Shown in pieces: positions 16,855-26,800 of a DNA stretch of 44,494 nucleotides. The notes under the pieces were generated by a model. That model had not been told where the DNA came from, did not search any database, and saw only the letters and a program-made list of their open reading frames with translations. Numbering within the stretch: position 1 is the stretch's first letter; the number at the start of each line of letters is the position of its first letter. The stretch is taken from assembly GCF_004327285.1 (NCBI RefSeq), contig NZ_QJUI01000027.1:1-44494 (forward strand). Direction: 5' to 3'. Both the position numbers and the translations under genes were made by a program. This DNA comes from Phytopseudomonas daroniae. GTDB lineage: Bacteria > Pseudomonadota > Gammaproteobacteria > Pseudomonadales > Pseudomonadaceae.

Positions 16855-18945
16855 TCAACTCGTAGCAGCGTTCGCCCTGTCCGCTCGAGCCTGATCGATG
16901 GCGCCCATGAATTCGTCGGCCGGCAACGGCCGGCCAAGCAGAAAACCCTGCAACGAATCGCAACCCAGGCCAGTCAGGAAGTTCTGCTGGCTGGGCGTTT
17001 CCACGCCTTCGGCGACGATGCGCAGATTCAGAGCCCGACCCAGGGCAACGATGGCGGAAATAATCGCCGCATCGTCGCTGTCGTGTTCCAGTTCGCGGAC
17101 GAAGCCACGATCGATTTTCAGCTCATTGGCCGGCAGACGCTTGAGGTAGAGCAGGCTGGAATAGCCGGTGCCGAAATCGTCGATGGACAGGTCGACGCCC
17201 ATGTCGGCAAGCTGCTGCAGCACCAGCATACTGGCGTCGGCATCGCTCATGGCGATGGTTTCGGTGATTTCCAGAGTCAGGCAATTGGCCGGCAGGGCGT
17301 GCTCGGCCAAGGCTCCGGCCACACTGCCCAGCAGGCCGGCATGGGAGAACTGCAACGCCGACAGGTTGACCGCCACACGCCAATCGCGATGCCCGGCGGC
17401 ATACCACTGCTGCATCTGACGGCATGCCTGTCGCAGCACCCATTCGCCGATGGCAATGATCAGCCCGGTGCGCTCGGCCAGGGGGATGAAGGTATCCGGG
17501 GCCAGCAACCCACGCACGGGGTGTTGCCAGCGCAGTAGCGCCTCGGCACCGATCGGCTGGCCATTGAGCGCATCGAACTTGGGCTGGTAATGCAGCACGA
17601 ACTCTTCATTCGCCAGGGCCGCGCGCAGGTCATGCAGCAGTTGCAGTTGGTTATGCGCATTGGCGTTCATCGACGCTTCGAAGAAGCTGTAATCGTTCTT
17701 GCCGGTACCCTTGGCGTGATACATCGCCGCATCGGCATTTCTCAACAACTCCTGCCGATCGTCGCCATCGCCCGGATACAGGGCGATACCTACGCTGGTC
17801 GAGACTCTCAGCTCATGTTCGGCCACCTGGAAAGGCTGACCGAGCAACACGACGATCTGCCCGGCGATGGTGGCCGCATCGTCGCGCTCGCCCAGTTCGG
17901 CAAGCAGGACGAATTCATCCCCGCCTACTCGTGCCAGGGTGTCCTGAGCCCTCAGGCTGCGCTGCAGGCGCTGACCGACCTCCCTCAGCAACAGGTCGCC
18001 GACATGGTGACCGAATGCGTCGTTGACCGGCTTGAAGCCATCCAGATCCATGAACATCAGCGCGAAGTGCCCGCCATTGCGACGGATCTTGTGCATGCTC
18101 TGCTCGATGCGATCCTCCAGCAGCAGGCGATTGGGCAAGCGCGTCAGGTTGTCGTGCAGGGCCAGCAAGGTCAGTTCCTGATTGGCCTCGGCCAGCGAGC
18201 TGTTCAACATCGCGGTCTGCGCCTCCAGACGCGCATCGAGCACCGAGGTGAGCAAGGCGATGGCCAGCACCGCCAGGGTGACGATGATGATCAGGCTGGC
18301 CAGCCAGCCGGTATCCAGCCCGCTATTCGCTGCACCACAGAAACTGTCGGCGGGAAAGTTGGCGGCAGCCATGCCGGTGTAGTGCATGCCGACGATGGCA
18401 AAGCCCATGATCACCGCTGCCCCACCCCGTGCCAGATGGACGAAAGGCGTATGCCGGCGCAGCCGAAAAGCGATCCATAGCGCTGCGGCGGACGCCAGTA
18501 CGGCAATCAGCAGAGACAGCGCGAACAGCAGCGGATCGTAGTCGATACCCGGCTGTATCATCAGCGCCTGCATGCCGATGTAATGCATCGAACTGATGCC
18601 CGCGCCCATCACCAGCGCACCGAGCAACCAGTGCCAGAGCGGCATCCGCGCCTGACTGACCAGCCACAGGGCAAACCCCGAGGCGAGCATGGCGATGGTC
18701 AGAGACAACAAGGTGATGGCCAGGTCATACCCCAGGGGGATCGGCAGGCTGAAGGCAAGCATACCGATGAAATGCATCGACCAGATGCCGATCCCCATGG
18801 CCAGCGCTCCACCACCGATCCACAGCGGAACCGCAGAGCTCTTGGCGGTAGCGATGCGCCCGCTCAGATCCAGCGCCGTATAGGAGGCCAGGATCGCCAC
18901 GCACAGAGAAATCAGAACCAGGGAAAGGTCGTAGCTACCCGTCAG
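16855..18945 (-). CDS. MHYT-GGDEF-EAL membrane protein (c-di-GMP turnover, MucR/NbdA-like)
   Basis: This is an integral-membrane c-di-GMP enzyme. Residues ~1-230 form a seven-helix MHYT sensor with the motifs SMHFIGM, SMHYIGM and GMHYTGM, proposed in the family to bind metal and sense a diatomic gas. A GGDEF domain (~270-430) has an intact RVGGDEFVLL active site. A C-terminal EAL domain has intact GAEALLRW, TLEITET, IDDFGTGYSSL and IVAEGVET motifs, so both synthesis and breakdown are possible on paper. I start at MLTGSYDLSLVL (696 residues), the usual family start with GAGAG upstream; an ATG 12 codons earlier is possible. The domain order matches P. aeruginosa MucR, but I cannot separate MucR from NbdA by eye. 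Confidence 0.93.
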   Translation of the reverse strand: MTGSYDLSLVLISLCVAILASYTALDLSGRIATAKSSAVPLWIGGGALAMGIGIWSMHFIGMLAFSLPIPLGYDLAITLLSLTIAMLASGFALWLVSQARMPLWHWLLGALVMGAGISSMHYIGMQALMIQPGIDYDPLLFALSLLIAVLASAAALWIAFRLRRHTPFVHLARGGAAVIMGFAIVGMHYTGMAAANFPADSFCGAANSGLDTGWLASLIIIVTLAVLAIALLTSVLDARLEAQTAMLNSSLAEANQELTLLALHDNLTRLPNRLLLEDRIEQSMHKIRRNGGHFALMFMDLDGFKPVNDAFGHHVGDLLLREVGQRLQRSLRAQDTLARVGGDEFVLLAELGERDDAATIAGQIVVLLGQPFQVAEHELRVSTSVGIALYPGDGDDRQELLRNADAAMYHAKGTGKNDYSFFEASMNANAHNQLQLLHDLRAALANEEFVLHYQPKFDALNGQPIGAEALLRWQHPVRGLLAPDTFIPLAERTGLIIAIGEWVLRQACRQMQQWYAAGHRDWRVAVNLSALQFSHAGLLGSVAGALAEHALPANCLTLEITETIAMSDADASMLVLQQLADMGVDLSIDDFGTGYSSLLYLKRLPANELKIDRGFVRELEHDSDDAAIISAIVALGRALNLRIVAEGVETPSQQNFLTGLGCDSLQGFLLGRPLPADEFMGAIDQARADRANAATS

Positions 18946-19050
18946 CATTGCAACTCTCAATAAGGAACGGCGTGCCGCCATGCACCGAGTTGCCGGATCG
19001 CCGAATCAACAGCCACCACACACCTATATCCGTATGGGCACATACTCGCT

Positions 19051-19070
19051 TGCGTACAAGGGCGTACGCA
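19051..19070. promoter_or_regulatory. Inverted repeat upstream of the MHYT-GGDEF-EAL gene
   Basis: TGCGTAC-aagggc-GTACGCA: two perfect 7-bp arms with a 6-nt spacer, about 105 nt upstream of the predicted start. It could be an operator for the c-di-GMP gene. No convincing -35/-10 pair is seen beside it. Confidence 0.35.
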
Positions 19071-19164
19071 CAATAACGCGACATCACGTATGGAATTTTA
19101 GCGAAAAACGCCGCGAACTAAACAGTCACGAATAGTCACCAATGGCCAGAGCCCCATTCCCAGA

Positions 19165-20628
19165 CTATTCGTCGGCCGGCGAAAGGTTCAGCGTATCCCA
19201 ACCGCCGCCCAACGCGGTGATCAGTTGCACGCTGGCCGTCAGGCGGCTGCCCAATAGCGTCAGGCTGCTGCGTTCGTTGCTCAGCGCCGTGGCTTGTATG
19301 TTGACCACACTGTTGTAGTCGACGGTACCGGCACGGTACTGGTTCTCGATCAGGCGCAGGGATTCGCGCGCGGCGTCCAGCGCTTGCGACTGCACCTCCA
19401 TCTCGCGTCCGAGTACGCGCTGCTGCACCAGGTAATCCTCGACCTCGCGGAAGCTGTCGAGCACGGCCTGGCGGTACTGGGCGACGGTCTGCTCGTAGGC
19501 AGCTTCGACCCGCTCACTCTCGGCACTGCGGCGCCCGCCATCGAACAAGGTCAGGGCCAGCTGCGGCCCGACCGACCAGAAGCGGTTGGGCAGGTTGACC
19601 CAGTCGGAGAAGCTGCTGCCGCGATAGCCGCCAGCAGCGGACAGTGTCAGATCGGGAAACCAGGCGGCCTTGGCCACGCCGATCTCGGCATTCGCGGCGA
19701 TAACCCGACGTTCGGCGGCCGCCACATCAGGGCGGCGCTCCAGCAATTGGGAAGGCACGCTCGCCGGCACCTGCGGCAATGCAGGCAAGCTTTCGCGCTG
19801 AGCAATGCTCACATCGCTGGGCGGCACGCCAATCAGCACGGCGATGGCGTGTTCGAGCTGCGCCCGCTGCCATTGCAGGTCGACGGCCTGGGCCTCGGTA
19901 CTGCGCAGCTGGGTCAGCGCCTGACTGACGTCGGAGCGCGGCACGATACCGGCCCGGTACTGGTTTTCGGTCAGCCGCAGCGAACGCTGGTAGGCAGCGA
20001 CCGTAGCATCGAGCAGGCGCTGCTGCTCATCCAGCACGCGCAGTTGCAGGTAACTCTGCACCAGTTCGGATTGCAGGCTCAGGCGTACGGCTGCCAGGTC
20101 GGCCGCGCTGGCCTCGAAGGCAGCGCGGTTGGATTCCAGACCGCGACGCAGCTTGCCCCACACGTCCAGTTCCCAGCTGGCGTTGAGGCTCAGGTCATAG
20201 CTCTTGGAGATGCTCGCCGTATTGGAGCCTTCGACACTGAAACCGTCGGCGGTACGCAACGTACTGTCGCCACCGCCCTGCCCGGCCCGGGTCATGCCGG
20301 CACTGGTCGACAGCGTCGGCAGGAACGCCGCGCGCCCGCTACGCAGTAGCGCACGAGCCTGACGGTATTGAGCCTCGGAGGCGGCCAGGGTCTGGTTGGA
20401 CACGTTCAGGCGCCCAACCAGCGCATTGAGCTCGCCATCGCCATACAGCTCCCACCAGGCGCCGCGCTCCAGAGCATCGGCAGGCACGGCGGCCTTCCAG
20501 CCTTCGGCCTGCTTGAATTGCGCCGGCGTACTGATTTCCGGACGCTGGTAGTCGGGGCCGATGGCACAGCCGGCCAGGGCGATGCTCAGCGCCAGCAGGC
20601 CAAGGGTACGGTGGGTTGCATGGGTCAT
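19165..20628 (-). CDS. opmB: Outer-membrane channel lipoprotein of the MuxABC pump (OprM/NodT family)
   Basis: This is a TolC-like outer-membrane factor that would form the exit duct for the RND pump encoded just upstream. The start MTHATHRTLGLLALSIALAGCAIGPDYQRPE is a lipoprotein signal with lipobox LAGC; mature Cys21 would be acylated. The 487 residues contain the duplicated OEP domains (SYDLSLNASWELDVWGKLR; WSVGPQLALTLFDGGRR) and the repeated LTENQYRAG / LIENQYRAG signatures. The ATG overlaps the muxC stop (ATGA). The frame is open for 178 more codons upstream, but that extension is the muxC 3' end read out of frame. The symbol is given by synteny. Confidence 0.92.
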   Translation of the reverse strand: MTHATHRTLGLLALSIALAGCAIGPDYQRPEISTPAQFKQAEGWKAAVPADALERGAWWELYGDGELNALVGRLNVSNQTLAASEAQYRQARALLRSGRAAFLPTLSTSAGMTRAGQGGGDSTLRTADGFSVEGSNTASISKSYDLSLNASWELDVWGKLRRGLESNRAAFEASAADLAAVRLSLQSELVQSYLQLRVLDEQQRLLDATVAAYQRSLRLTENQYRAGIVPRSDVSQALTQLRSTEAQAVDLQWQRAQLEHAIAVLIGVPPSDVSIAQRESLPALPQVPASVPSQLLERRPDVAAAERRVIAANAEIGVAKAAWFPDLTLSAAGGYRGSSFSDWVNLPNRFWSVGPQLALTLFDGGRRSAESERVEAAYEQTVAQYRQAVLDSFREVEDYLVQQRVLGREMEVQSQALDAARESLRLIENQYRAGTVDYNSVVNIQATALSNERSSLTLLGSRLTASVQLITALGGGWDTLNLSPADE

Positions 20629-23600
20629 AGAGGCGTTTCCAAAGCGGCATCGGTGCGCACGCCACGCCAGCGGTTGACCCGATGGCGCAGGCGGTCGAGA
20701 TAGAGGTAGACCACCGGGGTGGTGTAAAGCGTAAGCAGTTGGCTGAGTATCAGCCCGCCGACGATGGTGATACCCAGCGGCTGGCGCATTTCCGAACCTT
20801 CGGCGCTGCCGAGCACCAGCGGTAAGGCGCCGAGCAACGCGGCCAGGGTGGTCATCATGATCGGCCGGAAGCGCAGCAGGCAGGCGCGGCGAATCGAGTC
20901 GGCCGGACTCAGGTGTTCGTTGCGCTCCAGTTGCAGCGCCAGGTCGACCATCAGGATGGCATTCTTCTTCACCACCCCGATCAGCAGGAACAGACCGAGC
21001 AGCGAGATCAGGCTGAATTCGGTATTGAGCAGCTGCAAAGCGAGCAATGCGCCGACGCCAGCCGACGGCAGCGTCGAGAGAATGGTCAGCGGATGCACGT
21101 AGCTCTCGTAGAGAATGCCGAGCACGACGTACACCACCACCAGCGACATCAGAATCATCCACGGCTGGTTCTGCTGCGTCTGCTGGAACGCCGCACCGGT
21201 ACCACCCAGCGTGCCCTGCACCTCGTTGGGCAGGCTGATCCGCGCCACTGCGCGGTCGATGGCCTGGGTAGCCTGATCGAGGCTGACGCCCTCCGCCAGG
21301 GAAAAGCCGATGTTCTCGACCGCGAACTGCCCCTGGTGGCTGATGCGATCATCCTCGAGGCTGCGCTCCCAATGGGCGATGGATGACAACGGCACGCGCG
21401 CGCCGTCCGCGGTGATCAACTGGATCTGCGCGAGTGCTTCGGGGCTCTGGGCGTAGCGCGGGTTGATCTCCATGACCACGCTGTACTGGTTGAGGCTGTC
21501 GTAGATAGTGGAGATCTGCCGCTGGCTGAACGCATTATTGAGCACGCCAGTCACCAGGCTCATGTCGATACCCAGGCGTTTGGCCTCGCCACGGTCGACC
21601 ACCAGGCGGATCTGTGGCGCACCGCCGTCTTCGGACGCATCGATATCGGTCAGTTCAGGCAGCGCCCGCAATGCCTCACGCACCTTCGGCAACCATTCGC
21701 GCAGAGCGTCGAGATCGCCCGACAACAGCATATATTCGTTCTCCGAGCTACGCCCCTGGCGCCCGCCGACCTGCAGATCCTGATCGGGCATGAGGAACAT
21801 CCGCCCCCCCGGAATCTTCGGTGCATTGGCACGCAGGCGGTCGATCACCTGCTGTGCCGACAGGTCGCGCTCCTTGAGCGGCTTGAGGCGCACGATCATG
21901 ATCGCGTTATTGATACCGCTGTTACCGCCAATGAAGCCCGCCACGCTTTCCACTGCCGGGTCGGCCAGAATCGAACGGCGATAAGCCTCCATCTTCGGTT
22001 GCATCACCTGGAAAGACAGCCCGTTGTCGCCGCGGATGAAGCCCATCAACTGGCCGGTATCCTGCTGCGGCATGAAGGTTTTCGGGATGCTGACGAACAG
22101 GAAGACGTTCAGCGCGATGGTCGCGAACAGACTGATCAGCATCAGCAGCGAATGACGCAAGGCCCACTCCAGGCTGCGTTCATAAGCACGCAGCACACGC
22201 GCACCGATGACCTGAAGACGTCCTGCCTGGTGTTCTTCGCGCCTGGGCTCGGGCTTCAGCCAACGCGCGCACAACATCGGCGTGAGCGTCAGCGATACCA
22301 GCAGGGAAATGACGATGGCCACCGCCAGGGTGATGGAAAACTCGCGGAACAGCCGCTCGACCAGCCCGCCCATAAACAGGATCGACAGAAACACCGCCAC
22401 CAGCGAGACGTTCATCGACAGCAACGTGAAACCCACCTCGCGTGAGCCCTTGAAGGCTGCGGCCATGGGCGTTTCACCGGCCTCGATATGCCGGGAGATG
22501 TTCTCCAGCACGACGATGGCATCGTCCACCACCAGACCGGTGGCGATGATCAGCGCCATCAGCGACAGGTTGTTCAGGGAGAAACCGAGCAGGTACATCG
22601 CCGCGAACGAGCCGACCAGCGAGACCGGTACCGCCAGGGCGGGAATCAGCGCGGCGCGCCAGCGGCCGAGAAACGCGAACACCACGAGGATCACCAGCGC
22701 CACGGCGATCAGCAGGGTGTGCTCGGCTTCCTTGAGCGTGGCGCGAATCACCGGCGAGCGATCCATCGCCACTTCCAGGTCGGCGCTGGCCGGGATCACC
22801 CCGCGCAGCTCCGGCAGCAACGCGCGGATGCCGGCAACGGTCTGGATGATGTTCGCCCCGCTCTGGCGGTTCACTACCACCAGCACGGCCTGTTTGTCAT
22901 TGTAGAAGCCGCTGTTGTAGCGATCCTGCACGCCATCGGTGACCTGGGCGACGTCACCCAGGCGGATCGCCGCACCGTCCTGGTAGCGGATGATCATCGG
23001 CTGGTAATCGGCGGCGCGCTCCAACTGGTCATTGGCCTGCACCTGCCAATGCCGCTGCTCGTCCTCCACGGCGCCCTTGGGACGCTTGGCGTTGGCCGCG
23101 GCGATGGTCGCACGTACATCGTCCAGCGCCACGCCGTACTGATCCAGCAACCGCGGCTCCAGGGCCACCCGTACGGCAGGTAGCGAGCTGCCGCCGATCT
23201 GCACTTCGCCGACGCCGCTGACCTGCGACAGTTTCTGGCCGACGATGGTCGAGGCGACGTCGTACAGCTGGCCCTTGTCGAGCACCGTCGAGGTCAGCGA
23301 AAGCACCATGATCGGTGCCTGGGACGGATTGATCTTGCGGTAGGTCGGCATGCTGCGCATGCCGCTGGGCAGCAGTTCACGCGAGGCGTTGATCGCCGCC
23401 TGCACCTCCCGCGCCGCGGCGTTGATATCACGATCCAGATCGAACTCGATCATGATCCGCGTATTGCCCTGGCTGCTGTTGCTGTTCATCTGGCTGACGC
23501 CAGCGATGGCGCCCAGGGAACGCTCCAGTGGCGTGGCGACCGTGGCGGCCATCACCTGCGGACTGGCACCGGGCAGGCTGGCCTGCACGGTGATCACCGG

Positions 23601-23726
23601 GAAATCCATGTTCGGCAGGGGCGCTACCGGCAGCAAACCGAAGCTGACGCCGCCCAGCAGCATGATCGCCAGGCTCAGCAACAGGGTCGCCACCGGACGG
23701 CGGATGAAAGGTGCTGACAGATTCAT
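20625..23726 (-). CDS. muxC: RND efflux inner-membrane transporter MuxC
   Basis: This is a proton-driven RND permease (HAE1/MdtC type) that would work in a heteromeric pump with MuxB. The 1033 residues start MNLSAPFIRRPVATLLLSLAIMLLGG. They show two six-helix blocks separated by periplasmic porter domains, with the conserved intramembrane Asp pair in IATGLVVDDAIVVLEN. I reject the 11-codon upstream extension, which is read from a repeat array. No good Shine-Dalgarno sequence precedes the ATG, which is unusual for an operon gene. A 100-nt repeat-filled gap separates it from muxB, while the opmB junction is overlapping. Confidence 0.94.
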   Translation of the reverse strand: MNLSAPFIRRPVATLLLSLAIMLLGGVSFGLLPVAPLPNMDFPVITVQASLPGASPQVMAATVATPLERSLGAIAGVSQMNSNSSQGNTRIMIEFDLDRDINAAAREVQAAINASRELLPSGMRSMPTYRKINPSQAPIMVLSLTSTVLDKGQLYDVASTIVGQKLSQVSGVGEVQIGGSSLPAVRVALEPRLLDQYGVALDDVRATIAAANAKRPKGAVEDEQRHWQVQANDQLERAADYQPMIIRYQDGAAIRLGDVAQVTDGVQDRYNSGFYNDKQAVLVVVNRQSGANIIQTVAGIRALLPELRGVIPASADLEVAMDRSPVIRATLKEAEHTLLIAVALVILVVFAFLGRWRAALIPALAVPVSLVGSFAAMYLLGFSLNNLSLMALIIATGLVVDDAIVVLENISRHIEAGETPMAAAFKGSREVGFTLLSMNVSLVAVFLSILFMGGLVERLFREFSITLAVAIVISLLVSLTLTPMLCARWLKPEPRREEHQAGRLQVIGARVLRAYERSLEWALRHSLLMLISLFATIALNVFLFVSIPKTFMPQQDTGQLMGFIRGDNGLSFQVMQPKMEAYRRSILADPAVESVAGFIGGNSGINNAIMIVRLKPLKERDLSAQQVIDRLRANAPKIPGGRMFLMPDQDLQVGGRQGRSSENEYMLLSGDLDALREWLPKVREALRALPELTDIDASEDGGAPQIRLVVDRGEAKRLGIDMSLVTGVLNNAFSQRQISTIYDSLNQYSVVMEINPRYAQSPEALAQIQLITADGARVPLSSIAHWERSLEDDRISHQGQFAVENIGFSLAEGVSLDQATQAIDRAVARISLPNEVQGTLGGTGAAFQQTQQNQPWMILMSLVVVYVVLGILYESYVHPLTILSTLPSAGVGALLALQLLNTEFSLISLLGLFLLIGVVKKNAILMVDLALQLERNEHLSPADSIRRACLLRFRPIMMTTLAALLGALPLVLGSAEGSEMRQPLGITIVGGLILSQLLTLYTTPVVYLYLDRLRHRVNRWRGVRTDAALETPL

Positions 23727-23727
23727 A

Positions 23728-23823
23728 GCTGCAAGCCAGCTTTGAGCCGCAAGCCACAAGCTGCAAGCTGCAAGTCAAAGCTGGCTGTTGCTTCTAGCTT
23801 GAAGCTTGAAGCTTGAAGCTTGC
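23728..23823. repeat. Inverted array of degenerate heptamers, muxB-muxC gap
   Basis: The left part (23728-23775) consists of units like tgCAAGC and cgCAAGC. The right part (23795-23823) has tandem AGCTTGA units, which are the same motif inverted. About 20 nt separate them. The arms can pair over roughly four heptamers. The array fills the whole gap between the muxB stop and the muxC start and has the same design as 3851-3926. Confidence 0.78.
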
Positions 23824-23826
23824 CGC

Positions 23827-26800
23827 TCATACCACCACCCCCGCCGTGCCACGGCGGCTGAAACGCCGCGACAACCGATCGAAGTACAGATAGATCACCG
23901 GCGTGGTGAACAGGGTGAGCACCTGGCTGAGCAGCAGGCCACCGACCATCACCAGACCCAGCGGCTGCCGCAGCTCGGCACCGGATCCCGAAGCCAGCAT
24001 CAGCGGAATCGCGCCGAACAGCGCGGCCAGCGTGGTCATCAGAATCGGCCGGAAACGCAGCAGCGCCGCCTGATAGATCGCGTCATGGGGCGTCATGCCC
24101 TGGTGTCGCTCCGCCTCCAGGGCGAAGTCGATCATCATGATGGCGTTCTTCTTGACGATACCGATCAGCAGGATGATACCGATGATCGCGATCAACCCCA
24201 GGTCGTTGCCGGTCAGCAGCAGCGCCAGCAAGGCGCCAACGCCGGCCGACGGCAGCGTGGAGAGAATGGTGATCGGGTGGATGTAGCTCTCGTAGAGCAC
24301 ACCGAGCACGATGTACATGGTGACGATGGCCGCCAGGATCAGCAGCAGCGTGGACGACAGCGAGGCGCGGAAAGCCTCGGCGGCGCCCTGGAAGTTCACC
24401 TGCACGCTGACCGGCATCTCGATGTCCTGCTGCACACGCTCGATCACCGCCACCGCATCGCCCAGGGCGACGCCAGGGCTGAGGTTGAACGACAGCGTGG
24501 CGGCCGGGAACTGGCCGATATGGTTGATCAACAGGCTCGCCGCACGTTCCTCGACATGGGCCAGGGACGACAGCGGCACCTGACCGCCCTCGGCAGTGGC
24601 GACATGGATCTGGCGCAGCGCCGCCGGGCCGATGCTGCCGCCATTTTCGCTTTCCAGCACCACGCGGTACTGGCTGGCCTGGGTATAGATGGTGGAGATC
24701 TGCCGCTGGCCAAAGGCGTCGTAGAGCGCATCATCGATAGCCGCAACGCTGACACCGAGCCGCCCGGCCATGTCGCGATCGATCCGCAGGTAAGCCTGCA
24801 GGCCGCGGCTCTGCAGGTCACTGTTGACGTCGCTGAGCTCTGGCTGCTGACGCAGCGCCTCGACCAATTTCGCCGACCAGGTTTCCAGCATCTCGGGGTC
24901 GGGTGATTCCACGCTGAACTGGAACTGGGTACGGCTGACCCGATCTTCGATGCTCAGATCCTGCACCGGCTGCAGGAACAGCTCGATGCCGCTGAGCTTG
25001 GCCAGCTCCGGACGCAGCCGCTCGATCACCTGGGTGGCACTGAGGTCGCGCTCGGCGTGGGGCTTGAGGTTGATCAGCATGCGCCCGCTGTTCAAGGTCG
25101 GGTTGTCGCCGTCCACACCAATGTAGGACGACAGGCTGGCGACCGCCGGATCCTTGAGGATCACGTCGGCCAGGCGCTGCTGGCGTTCGCTCATGGCCGA
25201 GAAGGAAATCGACTGCGGCGCCTCGGAAATACCCTGGATCACCCCGGTGTCCTGCACCGGAAAGAAGCCCTTGGGTACGGCGAGATAAAGCACCACGGTA
25301 AGTGCCATGGTGCCGATGGCCACCAGCAGGGTCAGCGGTTGATGGCGCAGTACCCAGCGCAGGCCGACCGAGTAGCGTTCGATCATGCGGTCGATGACCG
25401 CACCGCTGGCCTTGTAGAAACGCCCCTGCTCCGCTTCCGGCTCGTGCCTGAGCAGGCGTGCGCACATCATCGGCGTCAGGGTCAGGGAAATCACCAGGGA
25501 GATGAGGATCGCCACCGCCAGGGTGATGGCGAATTCGCGGAACAGCCGCCCTACCACATCGGCCATGAACAGCAGCGGGATCAGCACGGCGATCAGCGAC
25601 AGGGTCAGCGAAACCAGGGTGAAACCGATCTGCCTGGCGCCCTTGAGCGCAGCGTTGAGCGGCGTTTCGCCATCCTCCAGATGGCGGGCGATGTTCTCCA
25701 GCATGACGATGGCATCGTCCACCACGAAACCGGTGGCGATGGTCAACGCCATCAGCGTCAGGTTGTTGATCGTGAAGCCCGCCAGGTACATCACACCGAA
25801 GGTACCGATCAGCGACAGCGGCACCACTACCGAGGGAATCAGCGTCGCCGAGACCTTGCGCAGGAACAGGAAGGTGACCATCACTACCAGGGCGATGGCC
25901 AGCAACAGTTCGTGCTGCACATCGCGCACCGCGGCGCGAATGGTCTGGGTGCGGTCGGTGAGCACCGTCACCTCGACGCTGGCCGGCAAGCCCTGAGTCA
26001 GGTTGGGCAGCAGGGTCTGGATGCGATCCACCACGTCGATGACGTTGGCGCCCGGCTGCCTCTGCACATTGACCAGCACCGCCGCATTGCGATTGGCCCA
26101 GGCGGCGAGACGCTGGTTCTCCGCGCCATCGACGATCGATGCGACATCGCGCAAGCGCAGCGCGCCGCCATTGGCGTAGGTGAGGATCAGATCGCGGTAT
26201 TCGTCGGCCGAGCGCAGTTGGTCGTTGGCGTCGAGCTGGCTGACCCGCGTCGGGCCGTCGAAGTTGCCTTTGGGCTGGTTGACGTTGCTGGCATTGACCA
26301 GCGAGCGCACGTCCGAAAGGTTCAAGCCATAGGCCGCCAGGGCCTCGGGATTGACGCGAATACGTACCGCCGGACGCTGGCCACCGGCCAGGGATACCAG
26401 ACCGACGCCAGTGGTCTGCGCCAGTTTCTGCGCCAGACGGGTGTCGACCAGGTCATTGACCTGGGGCAGCGGCAGCTCCTTGGAGGTCACCGCCAGGGTC
26501 AGCACCGGGGTGTCGGCCGGGTTGACCTTGTTGTACACCGGCGGCGCCGGCAGGTCGTTCGGCAACAGGTTGGTGGCGCCATTGATCGCCGCCTGTACTT
26601 CCTGCTCGGCCACGTCCAGTTGCACTTCCAGATTGAAGCGCAGGGTGATCACCGAAGCGCCGCCGGAGCTGGTCGAGGACATCTGCTGCAGCCCGGCCAT
26701 CTGCCCGAACTGGCGCTCCAGCGGCGCAGTCACCGCGCTGGTCATCACATCGGGGCTGGCACCGGGATACAGGGTCATCACCCGAATGGTCGGGTAATCC

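Noticed and set aside
20629..21162. N-terminal extension that would make opmB 665 codons long, resembling a fusion protein
   Set aside because: The extra part is muxC read out of frame. The lipoprotein signal at 20628 and the ATGA overlap fix the true start.
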